The notes beneath the pieces are model-generated. The model saw only the letters and a list, made by a program, of their open reading frames with translations, was not told the origin of the DNA and did no database searches. Shown one piece after another: positions 1 through 11,691 of a stretch of DNA of 64,000 nucleotides (position 1 is its first letter; each line of letters begins with the position of its first letter). Source of the DNA: Fallopia convolvulus (Eukaryota; Streptophyta; Magnoliopsida; Caryophyllales; Polygonaceae); NCBI GenBank assembly GCA_964016875.1, contig OZ024718.1, forward strand, positions 6,267,001 to 6,331,000, read 5' to 3'. The translations under genes were made by a program, and so were the position numbers.

Positions 1-1320
1 TATTTGTATATATTAATTTTTATATTCTGTATTTTGTGGAGTGATATTCATTGTAATCAATAAAGATATTCACAAAATTAAATAGGAATATTTATGTATT
101 TAAATATGACATTCATGTCATTAAAAATAATATTGATTGTTTTTTTTATTTTCAAGAGATTTTATTTAACAAATATTTAGTTACTCGATTTTTTTTGTGA
201 AGGTAGAAAATGGTCGGAAAGTATCAAAGAAGTTGAGGAACGTGGAGTCTACATAAGGAAGAAGGGCAATGTTTCCTATTTTTAGTTCACAAGATTTGTA
301 CTTTGGTGATCATATTCACCATATTAGATAACGATATTCTTCTATTTAGGGTGTCATATTCAGCATATTAGCTAGCGATTGTCATGTAATTGGGTAGTCA
401 TATTCACCACATTAGCCACTGATATTTATGTAACTAGGTGAACATATTCACCATATTGCTAGTGATATTCATCATATTCACCATATTAGCGGGTGATATT
501 CATGTAATTTAATTATGATATTCTTATCATTGAAGGATGATATTTATGTAGCTTTTCGATTCAAATTATGTATGTATTATAATGTAGAATTGATATTCAC
601 AATATTATATAGTAATATTCCTTGAAGTAGAAATGGTTGTCGAAATTATAATAAAATTATATAATTACTAATGTTGATCATGTTCATTATAACAAATGTA
701 GATATTCACTGTGTATTACGTTTGTATTCATTTGACATGCTACGAAATTGGATATTCATTATTTATCATGTTGGTATTCATTTGACAGAATGCGAGAATG
801 AAGATAAAGTACTTATATCGATATCAATTAATTGGAAAAAATAATAGATATACAACTATTCATTTTAATCATATTCATCGCAAAATAAGTACATGTTCGT
901 TGTTTATCACATTGGTATTCACTCGACAGCCTGCGAGAATGTATATTCATTGTTCATCACGTTGGTATTCGATCATCTGGTATGCTACGAAAATAGAGAT
1001 ACAAAATTACGTCAATATCAATTAGTTTTGAAAATAGGATAAAATCAATATTAAAAATATGATTTGTTTTGATTTTCAAAATAGGAGAGAGAATCAATAT
1101 TCATATGAGATTTAAGATTTTATACGTAATTTGATTTGCCTAATACTACTTCCTTTTTTTTAAATATTTTGTTTGCTACTTTTAAGGGATGTGATTTTTT
1201 TGGCAAATGACATCTAATCTAGTAATATTCACCCTATTTTAACTATTTTGCATCCTCAAATCTCACCATCAATTCACTTTAATCCAACGCCTCAAATTCA
1301 CACTCACTTTCTACCACAAG
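1..1320. other. AT-rich spacer without a recognisable gene
   Basis: Apart from the degenerate repeats, this stretch is AT-rich with many stops in all frames. No gene, RNA gene or mobile-element terminus was recognised. Confidence 0.6.
290..1020. repeat. degenerate AT-rich tandem repeats
   Basis: Two diverged repeat themes can be read by eye. From about 300 to 510, variants of 'catattcaccatattag' and 'gatattcatgtaatt' recur every few tens of bases. From about 715 to 1000, variants of 'ttggtattcatttgacat' followed by 'gctacgaaaatggatattc' recur three or four times. No open frame of convincing coding character lies here. This looks like a decayed satellite or minisatellite-like array; the unit length was not computed. 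Confidence 0.5.
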
Positions 1321-2263
1321 TAGGGATGGCAATGGGGCGGGGATTTCCATTACCAGTGGAGATTTCCCGTTACGGGTACGGGTATGGGGATTTTTAGTGG
1401 GGATGGGGGCGGGGATGAGGGAAAAAGTAATTACCCGCTAGGGTATGAGCATGGGGACGAGGATAGGTGTCTCCGCCCCACCACCCGACCCGAACCCGAC
1501 CCCATTGGGGAACCCCATGGGGAATCCCCGTCGGGGGACCCCGTGGGGAATCCCCGTCCGGGGAGCCATTGGGGAACCTCGTGGGGAATCCCCGTCGGGG
1601 GAGCCATTGGGGAACCCCGTGGGGAATCCCGTCGGGGGATTCGCTGGGGAATTCCCACCGGGGGACCCCATGATGAGGAACTAAATTATTGTTTTTAATT
1701 ATAAATCATTCTATCCTTATATTATGTACTTGATACGTACGAATAGTATGATCATTGGATTTTACAAAATTATTGTTTTGTTTGTTTTTGAAGCTCTTGT
1801 TAATTACATAAGTTTAATTGGTGACTTTTGTAAATAATGTATCAATAGAATTTATGAGGAAAGTGTACATGAAAGTAAATGAAAAATAAAATGAGTAACT
1901 CGTGGGGATTATACAAGGTCAAAATCAAACGGGGATGGGGAGTCCCAGCTAGAGATTATAAATGGGGAAATCAAGCGGAGATGGAGAATCCCCGACGAGG
2001 ATTATAAATGGGGAAATCAAGCGGAGATGGAGAATCCCCGACGAGGATTATAAATGGGGAAATCAAGCGGAGATGGGGAATCCCCGACGAGGATTATAAA
2101 TGGGTAAATCAAGCGGGGATAGGGAATACCCGACGGGGATGGGGACGGGGATAAATTTTATTACCCGATGGGTAATGGGACGGGTATGGGGAGCATATAT
2201 CTAAATGGGTATAGGTATGAGGAGGGTATTCCCCGCCCCGAACCCGCCCCATTACCATCCCTA
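1321..2263. mobile_element. non-autonomous hAT-type element with GC-rich arrays
   Basis: The ends are inverted repeats: 'tagggatggcaatggggcg' at the left and, reading inward from the right, 'tagggatggtaatggggcg'. The flanks 'accacaag' (1313-1320) and 'aacgcaag' (2264-2271) match at 6 of 8 positions, consistent with an old 8-bp hAT target duplication. The interior has no transposase. It holds imperfect repeats of 'ggggaatccccgt' at 1500-1670, an AT-rich middle, and a 46-bp tandem array at 1954-2137. Open frames inside it are low-complexity Gly/Pro/Arg strings produced by the repeats. Assignment to hAT rests on TIR style and duplication length. Confidence 0.7.
1954..2137. repeat. 46-bp tandem repeat, four copies
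   Basis: Units starting 'gattataaatggggaaatc' occur at 1954, 2000, 2046 and 2092, exactly 46 bp apart. The first three are nearly identical and the fourth has diverged. The array lies inside the hAT-type element, so it expanded within the transposon. Confidence 0.85.
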
Positions 2264-2545
2264 AACGCAAGAAATAAGGCCACCACGTTGTGTCATCTAG
2301 GATTTTTCTACGTCTCGTTTCCAAATTAAGACACCTAGGATTTGTGATGCACGGATCGTGCAAGATGAAGGAAAGGCACAAATGGAAGCATAAGACTATC
2401 GATGGTCCTCATAGATATCATCTTGTCAAACTATATAAAATGGTGTGATGATGAAAGTAGCGACTGCCAAGATGCCTAGTGTTATCAGGCACGACAATAA
2501 GAATCTGAATTAGGATTTCAACTCTTAAAACTCCTAATAATCTAT

Positions 2546-3018
2546 GGCTTAAAATATATACAGTCCCTCGTACTTGTGCAAATTTGTCAGATAGATACTT
2601 CACTTTTGGTTTGAATCTATTGAACACTTAAACTTAACAATTTAGACCTATTAAACACCTGGTCGCTGACAATCTCGTTGAGTGTAACACACGCATGTTG
2701 ACATATTCCAATTTTTTGTCCAAATGTGTGCCACATAAGCTTATTTTGCCACATAAGATGCCACATAAGCCCAATCTTTAACACCATTATTTTAATAAAA
2801 TCAGAAAATATAAAAAATACAAAAAGAAAAAAAAAATTGCACAAGTACAGGGAGGAGCTGTATATGTGCGTTTGACTTACATGTACTTCGCCACGTCAGC
2901 GATCAAGTGTTTAATAGGTCCAAATTGTTAAGTTTAAGTGTTCAATAGGTCCAAACCAAAGGTGGGGTGTCTATTTGACAAATTTATATAAGTATAAAGA
3001 CTGTATATGTTTTAAGCC
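2546..3018. mobile_element. Mutator-type MITE with long terminal inverted repeats
   Basis: Bases 2546-2670 and 2895-3018 are inverted copies of each other, about 125 bp long with scattered mismatches; the outermost bases read 'ggcttaaaa...ttttaagcc'. Both sides carry an identical 10-bp duplication, AATAATCTAT (2536-2545 and 3019-3028). Long TIRs with a duplication of about 9-10 bp are the signature of Mutator-like elements. The 224-bp core has no coding capacity and repeats the word 'gccacataag'. Confidence 0.85.
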
Positions 3019-3028
3019 AATAATCTAT

Positions 3029-4540
3029 AATCTGAATTGTTTTGTAATCTGAGCATGCCTAATAACGTGTATATTTTTATTATTGTTCATGCTCTAACTT
3101 CTCACATCCGTAATTAAAAAAACAACGATTACGCTTAATTCTAATCGGTAAATTTCAATGATTAGCTGGTCAACACGTACTCTGATATTTCGACCCAAAA
3201 AAAAAAACACGTACTGTGAGTCCGTGATATTTGGTGGAGAGCTTGCTTGTATGCCTAATCCCATATTAAACTTTTTTTTTTGTTGAATAATCCCATATTA
3301 AACTAATTACACCTTCCAATAATTCATCCCATCTTACAATGCTGATTTCTACACTTCGCCATTAATTAATCCTTTCAAGAACGAAAAAAATAGTGATGGC
3401 TGCTTTCTTTATATTACTCCTAATCTTTTTTATTTAACTCTTTACATTACTCCTAATCTTTTTTGTTTAAAGGACTGACGACACTCTTAGTTTACTCGAG
3501 GAATAATTTTATTAATATAATAATAAAATAATTTTTTGAGGAGACAGAGAGTGCGGCTTCTTTTTTACCTGTAGATTTTTTTAATTAAAAATTACAAAAA
3601 AAAATTACAAATAATATTGATGGTGCACGAATAAAACCATGCATTAACGAACAATATAGTTGACCTCTCTACTGAGAAAGGATAACAGTAACACTCGACG
3701 GGTCTTACAAGAAGAAGACATTTTTAGAAGATTTAAGGGGCGCAATAACAAAGCCTCCCGTCCCCCATAAAAAACACGAGGGTACATATAGGCAAACCCT
3801 CTCATTCACATTTAAGGTGCACATTATGTGTTAAAGACAAATGAAGAATACAAGGTCCGAGTCAAGGGGAGAAAATATTTAATACCACGCTCATTAAACT
3901 GAAGGTGAAAAAAACACTAGATTATTCTCCACATGTATGTTACTTAAAAACTTGTGATCATTTCAAAGGAAGTAACGAAGTGAGATCTTGGCCTAGCGTG
4001 ATGATTTATTCCACATCGGAAGGTTTAGAACGGTCAAAAACGCCTCCTCAACCAATCATGTTGTGCCACTTTTCACACCAATCAGGATCCAACTCTTTTT
4101 CAACCAATCAAATGAAGACGACTCGCTCATCCCACATCAGAAAAATGTGATAGAAACTTACTCCAAGCGCCTTGCAGAAGATGGAGAAGGTTGCAGGGGT
4201 AAAAAATATCTCTAGCTAGCTCAATACTTTCTTATTAACTGAGATTCAAAACGTTTTGAACATTCGAAAATACCACGCTACCTTCAAAGAGAAGTTAATA
4301 AAAAAGATTTCAAGTCACCCAAAGAGAGAAACATCTCAGTGAGAGTGTAATCTGCACGCATAATTTGAAGCAAGTCGCGAATAATATGTTTCTAAACATA
4401 TTTAAAGGATGTATGTTGTTTTAGCGGGCCCAATAAAGCAAGAGTGAAATCTTTGTTTCCCATTTTAATAATATAAATCTCGTACCTAGTGCTTGTTTAT
4501 TTCGGGCTTCAACACTCATGTCGTCCAAAGGGACTTTTTC
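3029..4540. other. spacer with no recognisable gene
   Basis: AT-rich intergenic sequence with several homopolymer A and T runs. Two 'ccacatc(g/a)gaa' words near 4012 and 4132 resemble words common in plant LTR leader regions, and 'gtatcagagcc' near 4558 resembles a decayed initiator-Met primer site. This may be the worn 5' part of the copia remnant that follows. No credible gene was found. Confidence 0.4.
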
Positions 4541-4619
4541 ATCTTAAGTAAGGTTCTGTATCAGAGCCTTCTTCACTAAAAAATTGTGTCTCAACAACTT
4601 CTTCAAGCTCCATCTCGAC

Positions 4620-5310
4620 AATGCGCCCCCTAAGGGTACACCTAAATGGAAAGACGAGATATTGCAACCATGTTGCCCATACGATGTACCTCAAGGTTGA
4701 GGTTTTACACTATGGTTAAACATCAATTTAGTAGAGATGTTAAATGTTTAAGATGTGATAATGGCACGAAATTCATTAGTTTGTGGACTTAGTTTGATAG
4801 TCAAGGGATTGTTTTTGAAACCTCATATGTAGGCACTTCTCAATAAACCGGTAGGGTAGAAAGAAAACACCATCACAATTGAAATATTGCCTATGCTTTA
4901 CGTTTTCATGTTCATCATTCCTTAGAATTTTGGGCTCATTGTATTTTGACTGCTGGTTATTTAATTAATAGGACACCTACACATGTTTTACAAAATCACA
5001 CCCCTTTTGAATTAATGTATGGTCGGCCGCCTAGTTATGATCATTTATGCGTACTTAGTTGCCTTTGTTATGCGTCTGCATGTGTTTCCAAAACTACCAA
5101 AAAATTTGCTCATCGAGTTAGAAAAATGTGTCTTTATTAGTTACCCTAAGGGGTCAAAAAGGTTGGCATGTGCTTGACTTGGAAACTAAAGAAAAATTTA
5201 TTTCTCGTGACGTTATTTTATATGAATCTATTTTTCCTTATAAGACCACTATGACTCCATCTCCAACCAACTTGTATGATATGCCCCATTCGTCAAATTT
5301 TGACACTATA
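4620..5310 (+). pseudogene. Ty1/copia integrase fragment, decayed
   Basis: Translated pieces match the C-terminal half of a copia integrase. A 'CDNGTKF' motif (second catalytic Asp of the DDE core) lies near 4757-4780. A glutamate region 'GRVERKHH' lies near 4850. The recognisable stretch 'NRTPTHVLQNHTPFE' and 'GRPPSYDHL' falls within 4946-5140, followed by 'LETKEKFISRDVILYE' within 5128-5412. The frame is broken by several stops and at least one shift. No RT or matching LTR pair was found nearby, so this is an old fragment that cannot encode an active enzyme. Confidence 0.8.
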
Positions 5311-5329
5311 TTCGACCCATCAGCTCCAT

Positions 5330-5560
5330 CGCAAGTGGATCGATATCAGGGAGTGTGGGGTTCAATCTCCTCCTATCTCCACCTAAGACTTAGTCCCAAT
5401 CTCTACAAATGACCTTTCGCAGACGGACGACCGAGGGAGTGGGGTTTAATCTTCTTCCCTTGATGTCCTTCAAGTTCTTCCCTTTCCAAACTCCACAGAG
5501 GTCCCATCGCAAAGAGTTGATAGGAGGAGTGGGGTTCAATCTCCAAACTCTACAAAAAAT
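5330..5560. repeat. three diverged tandem units of about 85-90 bp
   Basis: The phrase 'gggagtggggttcaatctcc' or a close variant recurs near 5349, 5434 and 5524, each time preceded by a variant of 'ccatcgcaa...gatagga'. The array follows the copia fragment directly and may derive from its hypervariable pol linker or LTR. Confidence 0.5.
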
Positions 5561-5714
5561 TGCACTGAGTGCATGATATAGCAGGAAATATGCATCCATT
5601 AGGAGTCAACAAAACACTTAATCTTGGATCAACCCCAAATCAAAATTCATCTCATAGAACAATTTATTTCTATTGAAAAAGTCTGCCGTGCAAAAGATGA
5701 AGAAGAGAATCAAT

Positions 5715-5960
5715 ATTCAGTTAGTCTAGTCGTAAAGTGGTGCTAGATTCCTTAAGTGTTGTCAAGGAGATTCGAAGTTCGGATCCCACTGCCGATATGT
5801 ATGAAGAAACTGATATTGTGAGGGTCTTCTTCAAAATGGGGTGACGAAGTACCCGTCCAAATATAAAATGGTATCCGACCGATTGAACCGGGTGAGCCAA
5901 AAAGCAAGAGAAAAAAACGAGTCAAAAACCACTCTTCCAAACCCATGTCCCACATAATTT
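5715..5960 (+). mobile_element. possible tRNA-derived SINE
   Basis: The first 75 bases show features of a tRNA-derived polymerase III promoter: an A-box-like 'tagtctagtcgtaaagtgg' and, about 45 bases later, a B-box-like 'gaagttcggatccc'. The unrelated body following it contains 'acgaagtacccgtcc' and 'gaaccgggtgagcc', then an A-rich stretch. No target duplication was established, so the SINE call is tentative. Confidence 0.3.
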
Positions 5961-6269
5961 GCATTTTATAACTTGAGTAGGTCAATAATGGATCGGGAAG
6001 TTGCCATTAATGCCTTCATTTCATCCCAGATGCCAAAATTAAATCCCTTCAATTCTTCCTTTTATTAAAAGAAAACTCAAGATTACTACTTTCTACCTGC
6101 AGAATTTAATATATTTGAACGTTAGCTACCTTTGTTCCCACTGTCAATTAGAATAAAAAACATTCATCTTGTTCACACGCACATAGCAATAAAGTTTGCT
6201 ACTTTCTTGACTCTTTACACAATTAATGTGCTTGATCCTTTTGAAAATTTCAAACACTACAAGGTATTA

Positions 6270-6598
6270 GGGCTCGTTTGGTATCGATATCATATATCGG
6301 TATCGGTATCGAGTATCGGTATCGGTATCGAGTATCGGTATCGGTATTGATATCGGATATGGGATATCATTCATAATTTCATATCCGTCGTACCTCTTTT
6401 ATTTGGGAGATATCAAATATCATGGAAAATGGCTTGTTTTGATATCAAGGATATAACCCGATATTCATATACTCCCATACCAAACACTAGATATGGCCTG
6501 ATAGCGATATCTGAATCCATATATATACTCTCATACCAAACATGAGATATGACCCGATATCGATATCTGATATCAAGATATCAATACCCAACGGGCCC
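6270..6598. mobile_element. Tourist-like (PIF/Harbinger) MITE
   Basis: The ends 'gggctcgtttggtatcgata' and, inward from the right, 'gggcccgttgggtattgata' are inverted repeats. Both are flanked by the trinucleotide TTA (6267-6269 and 6599-6601), the standard PIF/Harbinger target. The 329-bp interior is built from 'tatcgg' and 'gatatc' words, including a short (tatcgg)n array at 6295-6350, and encodes nothing. Confidence 0.8.
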
Positions 6599-6610
6599 TT
6601 AGATATAATA

Positions 6611-6834
6611 AGTCTACTTGTCTTTTTACGCTTAAAATCTTGTTAAAAAAACTTGTCTTTTTATATATTTTAGACTCAACATTTTCACTTTAACCCTTAC
6701 ATTTAATGAAAAATGAACTAAATTTGCTCCATTTTCATTTTCAATGTATAAAGTAAACATTTAATTAAGGACATTTTTATCTAATTTAAAATTTTCTTAA
6801 TATATGTGTCTAACTCTAAAAAGACAAGTAGACT
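6611..6834. repeat. 224-bp element with perfect 18-bp terminal inverted repeats
   Basis: Bases 6611-6628 ('agtctacttgtcttttta') are the exact reverse complement of 6817-6834. The body is AT-rich and non-coding. It is MITE-like, but no convincing target duplication was found and the superfamily is not assigned. Confidence 0.6.
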
Positions 6835-6879
6835 CGTACGGAAAAATATATTAATTCCTAAAATTCACGAGCTAATTTA

Positions 6880-7426
6880 TGTTTTGGGCAGGATAATCGC
6901 ACCAAGGCGTTACCTGCTACAATGTGGGAAATCCTAACCAAAAAGTAATTGCAACGCGTTATGAACTACGGACAAGATATAAAATTAGGTAAAAGATATA
7001 AAAATAAGAGCAAGTAAGCTGTAATATGTATATTATAATCGTAGCGATAGATGAATCTCTTGTAAATACAGATGAACACTTGAGTGAAAGAGAACGAGTG
7101 AGTAGAAATGGATAAAGCTTGGAAATTGACTTCGGGTATGATTCTCGATGATCCCCTTCACATATGCTTCGCCCTGGTTTTATAGTCCTTCTTCTCTTCG
7201 AACCGTTGGTGGAGCGTTTTTATGTATCCCAGGAATCTCGCTTCTAACATCAATGACTTAGCCGTTGAGGAGGTTGTTCGTGCGATATCCACGAGACGAA
7301 ATTTCGGCCATATCCTCTTTGCGTTCATTACTCAATCGATCCTTTGGTTCTTTTTTCGTTAATAGCTCATGTCAATTTCCTTGGGCTCGTCATGTCTTTT
7401 TGGGCCGAGTTTTAGTGGGCCCAACA
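6880..7426 (-). repeat. 3' LTR of gypsy element 1
   Basis: 547 bp, beginning TGTTGGGCCC and ending CCAAAACA on the minus strand. It is the partner of 16448-16994, with the same length and a few percent of substitutions. Confidence 0.95.
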
Positions 7427-7446
7427 ATACCCCCTCAAAAACCCGG
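7427..7446 (-). other. polypurine tract of gypsy element 1
   Basis: On the minus strand the 3' LTR is immediately preceded by 'TTTTTGAGGGGGTAT', the expected plus-strand primer. Gypsy element 2 has the equivalent at 49264-49283. Confidence 0.8.
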
Positions 7447-7643
7447 AAAAATTCCCTCCACCGCTTTTCTAGGGTTTTTGATTTTTTGCTCCTTGGAAGT
7501 TGTAGTGCGTAAAGGTGTGTCCCATCAATCTGCATTTATAGCAGTTATGATGGCCTCCGAGACTTCAATTGGACTTCTTGGTGTTCAGGTACGCTTCCTT
7601 CTACTTTGCTTCTCCATCTTCAACCTCTGCTCTTCCCTTCACT

Positions 7644-9403
7644 ATGGCAACTTCTGGTTCCTCTTCCCTTTACTGTCTTGAAGCCACCATTCCTCCCTCT
7701 CTGACCTCTTCCGGGTTCCTTACTTCCTATCATCGGAGGAATAGTACTTCGGAGGACCCCCATATCTTTGCCTTCTCTATCGGTTTCCCTTCGCATGCAG
7801 AGGTGTTCTTTCCTCCCCCTGGTGTCCACGCGGATTTCTATGCCGACGATTGGGTGTGCTTGTATGAGTACCCTTTTCGTATCGGTCACCGTTTTCCGTT
7901 TTCTCCCTTAGTCTTCGATTTCTTATCTACTCTCAATGTTTCTCCGGGGCAACTACTTCCCCAAGTTTGGAGACTTCTGCTTTCTGTCGACCGATTGTGT
8001 TCTTCCCAAGGTCTTCCCTTCAAAGCCGCCGACTTTTTCTTGAATTATCGTCTGTCTAAAGGTGGTCTTGGCCGTTTAACTTTGAAAACCTTCACCAATA
8101 AATCCGACTTAGTCTTTAACATATCCAAATCTGACCGGGGTTGGGCTGATAAGTTCTTCTTCGTGAGATTGTCTTCCTTGAGAATCGATACATCTTTCCT
8201 GAAAAGTCATTGGCGTTCAACAGGTAGTGTTTCCCTCTTGTACTCGTTGATCCTTATTCGAATCTAACCTCTGGTTGTTATTGGTTGTTTTTGTGCAGAG
8301 AATCTCGCTACTCCTAAACCCCGCAAGGTGTCATCCCAAGTCATTTCTCACATCGAGGCTCTTTTGTTGGATGACAGATCGTAACCTGAGTTATTAAAAG
8401 CGTGTTTTGCTGAACCTGAAGATACCGAGATGTCGAGTAAGTTCTTCCTTCTTCTTCCTCCTTGTTTCAGCATCTTTATCTTCTACTAACCCTGTTACTT
8501 CATGCTATCAAGTTCTAGAACCACCAGATCCACTGCCGCGCTATCAACCTTGGAAAGGGTCGAAGCCAGGAAGAAAAGGAAAGCGGAGACGGCTTCTACT
8601 ACAGATACGTCTTTGGCAGTAGCTCTGCCTCCCAAGATTACAAACGACTCCACCAAGGCCTCTTTGTCAAAGAAGGATGTCTCCTCTCGAATGACGGACC
8701 TCCCCAGCACCATGATATCCTTGGACATGGACGCGGGAAAATGCTTGAAATCTCTAATGCCGCTTCAAGTGAACTGTCTTCGGGATTCAGGACACCGATC
8801 CACTTTTCCTGACTTCTTTGGCGAAATACTAGCGGCTCAGTGGCAGGTATTCACTAACTTCCCTCATTTTTGTTAATACTCCCGGTTTCTGATGGTTCGA
8901 TACTTGTTGTCCAGGGTCTCCAACTTGCTCTTGCAGCTTTCGACGCCTTCAAGGACTACCCTGAGCAGTTGGCTCAGAGTAAGACCAACATGCAGCTTGA
9001 GAAAGATAAGTCGGTCATCTTGGGGCAGGAGAAGAAATCTTTGGAGAAGAAGGTCGTTGATCTGCAGAGTACCCTCGAGAGAGCTCTCGAGGAATCCAAG
9101 GCGTGGGAGGACAGGTTCAAGGAAGCATCGAAGAACAGTGCTGCTCTAGCTCAAGAGGTTGAGGATACGGCTGACTACTGGTCACTTAGAGCTCGTGTCG
9201 AGACGATAGAGGAGTTTGCTGCTGGGAAACACTCTTCCTGGGACGCTGTGAAAGAGAGGGAGCAGTTCGAGAACTTGTTTCCTAACGAAGCCAATGCGTC
9301 CAAGAAGTCTTCTCTCATCGACGATATTTCACAAGTCACCAAAGAAGTGGCCCAGGTCGAGATGGACAACCAGAAGCCAGCCGAAAACGCAGACAAAGAA
9401 TGA
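7644..9403 (+). pseudogene. antisense ORF of gypsy element 1, gypsy-type transposase_28-like, spliced
   Basis: The gene lies between integrase and 3' LTR and reads opposite to gag-pol. The ATG at 7644 opens a 580-nt first exon with a conserved block 'LPPPGVHADFYADDWVC'-like (here FPPPGVHADF) and 'PLVFDFLSTLNVSPGQLLPQ', resembling the Pfam family called putative gypsy-type transposon/transposase_28. Apparent introns are 8224-8298 (gt...gtgcag), about 8437-8512, and 8847-8914 (gt...ccag). The last exon, 8915-9403, is strongly coiled-coil (QLEKDKSVILGQEKKSLEKK, heptad Leu and charged residues). The copy in gypsy element 2 has the same exon sizes (580 and 138 nt), which supports the gene model. 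A TAA at 8382-8384 in exon 2 replaces a Tyr codon of the other copy, so this copy is broken. The exon-3 acceptor is not clean. Molecular function is unknown. Confidence 0.75.
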
Positions 9404-10048
9404 TTCTTTTTTACTTTTTCTATTTCTTACCCTACCCCCAATATGTTGGGGCTTTTAAAACTTTGTGTTTTATTTGGCCGCTTGTATTAGGGCGTGGATG
9501 TGGACAACTTTGCACCCCGTGATGGTTTTTGGGGTTATGTTTATTTTGATAATGTTTTAGTAGCTGTTACGGCCTTGGATTTGTGTTTGTTATTTTTGCA
9601 GGCAGAATAGGTTCACTGCGGGAGCGTGAAGATCAATGTGTTTGCGACAGATCAACTTGTTTGAAAAAAATGTGTACTTGTGGTTTAATGCTAAACTTTT
9701 CATTGTATAGCGCTTCTGATGTAAGATGCAGAGAGAGTGAGGATATTGTATTTGTCTGAATGTAAACACTTGCAATAAAACTGTGAATCGTGTTACAACT
9801 TATTTGGTGAAAACTCCTCTTGCTCTAGAGTTACACGTTCTCGTCTCTTACATCTTTTTGACTAGTCGTTGTGTGCACAGCGTTGCCTGATCATAAGGAG
9901 AGGGCCTATGTTTTCGCCTGTAACGTCACAAGGCGTCCCTTGTTAGTTTTTTCGAAAACCGTTGTTGTCTCATGTATGTGTGAAGACGTAATGATATAAT
10001 GTGAAAAGAAAAAGTTTATGAAGTATACCTTATCGTGACTTGCGCGTT
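9404..10048. other. untranslated gap between the two convergent gene sets of gypsy element 1
   Basis: This non-coding stretch separates the antisense ORF end from the integrase end. It is well conserved in gypsy element 2 (51241-51880), so it belongs to the element. It contains the candidate polyadenylation signal at 9774 and nothing else recognised. Confidence 0.6.
9774..9779 (+). terminator. candidate polyadenylation signal of the antisense ORF
   Basis: AATAAA lies about 370 bases after the antisense stop codon. The same signal in the same context (gcaataaa) occurs in gypsy element 2 at 51613-51618, so it may end the antisense transcript. Confidence 0.4.
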
Positions 10049-11691
10049 TTAAAAGTGATAAAACTTCAAATTCATCGCGTTCCAACTTCTGGAGACCGTC
10101 TTCCCATCTCGTGACGTCAATTCGTAGGCTCCTTGTCCTACGACCTTCGTGATCTGATATGGTCCTTCCCAATTTGCTCCCAACTTGCCAACATTCAATT
10201 CCTGCGTGTTTTGAAAAACTTTCCTTAATACCCAATCTCCTACTTGGAACGCCTTTGCATTAACGCGTTTGTTGTAACTCCGGGCTACCCCATGTCTGTA
10301 TGCCGCCATACGAACTGATGCCTCATATCGTAACTCGTCCACCGTGTCTAAATGGTGCAACAAGTTAGGGAGATTTGATTCCTCAGTAGTAAGTCCATAT
10401 CGAACTGTGGGCAAAGTTACTTCTACTGGTAACACGGCTTCACATCCATAGACCAAGGAGAAAGGTGTGTGGCCTGTAGCGGTCTTGGGAGTTGTTCGAT
10501 CTGACCATAGGATAAGGGGTAACTCATCTGCCCATTTCCCTTTTGCCTCCTTAAGTCGCTTCTTCAAATTGCTGATGATTACTTTGTTGCTTGCCTCTGC
10601 CTGACCATTGGCTTGGGGATAACGCGGTGTTGACATCACCAACTGAATGTTGTATTGCTGACAAAATGATCTCGTCTTATCGCTGATGAACTGGGACCCG
10701 TTATTGCATACTATGGTGGATGGTATGCCAAATCTACTCAGGATGTTTTTTTTTATGAAAGAGATGACCTGAGTGTCCGGCTTCAGCTTCGATCCATTTG
10801 GAGAAGTAGTCAGTCATGGCTAAGATGTAGACACGTTGTCCCGAAGCTGGAGGAAGCTTTCCTACGATATCCATTCCCCATTTCATGAATGGCCAAGGGG
10901 AAGTTATAGGATGTAACAACTCCGAAGGTTGATGTGGTATAGGTCCATGACGCTGGCACACGTCACACTTATGAGCGAACTCTACTGCGTCCTTGTTCAT
11001 GGTAGGCCAATAATAACTCATCCTGCTTGCCTTCTTTGCCAAATTGCGACCCCCTGTATGATTTCCGCATTCTCCATCGTGTATGTCTTGTAACACCTTC
11101 TGTACCTCTTCTTCTTTTACACACCGGGCGTATATTACTGACGACATCCACTTAAACAAGATGTTATTCTTAATGGTGAAAGTGGAAGCTTTTACCTTAA
11201 GTCGTCGGGCTTCTTCCTTGTCGTTTGGTAAAACTCCATCTCGTAACCACTTTAAATAAGGGGTTACCCATGAATCGTCTTCGCCAGAACCTCGAATCTC
11301 AAACATATCTGCCTCTTTGGTTATGGATGGCACATCAAGGTACACGAAGGGTATCTTGTTGTACTCTCTTGGGTCGATTGCGGATCCGAGGTTGGCTAAG
11401 GCGTCAGCTTGCGTGTTGGCATCCCGGGGAACTTGCTTTATCTCAAAATATTTGAAATGTTGTATGATCTCTTGAACCTTTTCTAAGTACGCCTTCATCT
11501 TTGCATCACTGGCAACATATGAGTTCGTAACTTGATTTACAATAAGTAACGAATCGCAAATTGCCTCAATTTCTTTTACATTCAAGTCCTTAGCAACGAG
11601 TAACCATGATATAAGCGCCTCATATTCTGCTTCATTGTTGGTAGCTTTGAATGTGCATCGAATAGCTTGGGATATCCTATCCCCCTGAGGT
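10049..11691 (-). pseudogene. gypsy element 1 pol: second RNase H end and integrase
   Basis: Reading on the minus strand, 11585-10734 gives the C-terminal part of the aRNH-type RNase H ('CDSLLIVNQV', 'VPRDANTQADALANLGSA'). It is followed by the integrase HHCC zinc-binding region ('HDGECGNHTGGRNL', 'CDVCQRHG') and the first DDE aspartate ('WGMDIVGKLPPASGQ'). A deletion of about 16 nt near 10780, seen against gypsy element 2, shifts the frame just after 'YFSKWIEAEA'. The rest of the core reads from 10642 to 10049 ('YPQANGQAEASNKVI' with the catalytic Glu, then 'WVLRKVFQNTQEL' and 'LGANWEGPYQI', the GPY/F-like C-terminal module). Integrase inserts cDNA into the genome. This copy cannot make an intact protein. 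Confidence 0.85.

Noticed and set aside
1384..1698. Open frames of 68-104 aa rich in Gly/Pro/Arg on both strands
   Set aside because: They are translations of the 'ggggaatccccgt' repeats of the hAT-type element; all frames are open because the repeat lacks stops.
6295..6350. (tatcgg)n as an independent microsatellite
   Set aside because: It is internal to the TTA-flanked Tourist-like MITE and better described as part of it.
9175..9396. Minus-strand frames opposite the antisense ORF exon 4 (also 51012-51260)
   Set aside because: They mirror the coiled-coil exon; splice sites and conservation support the plus strand.
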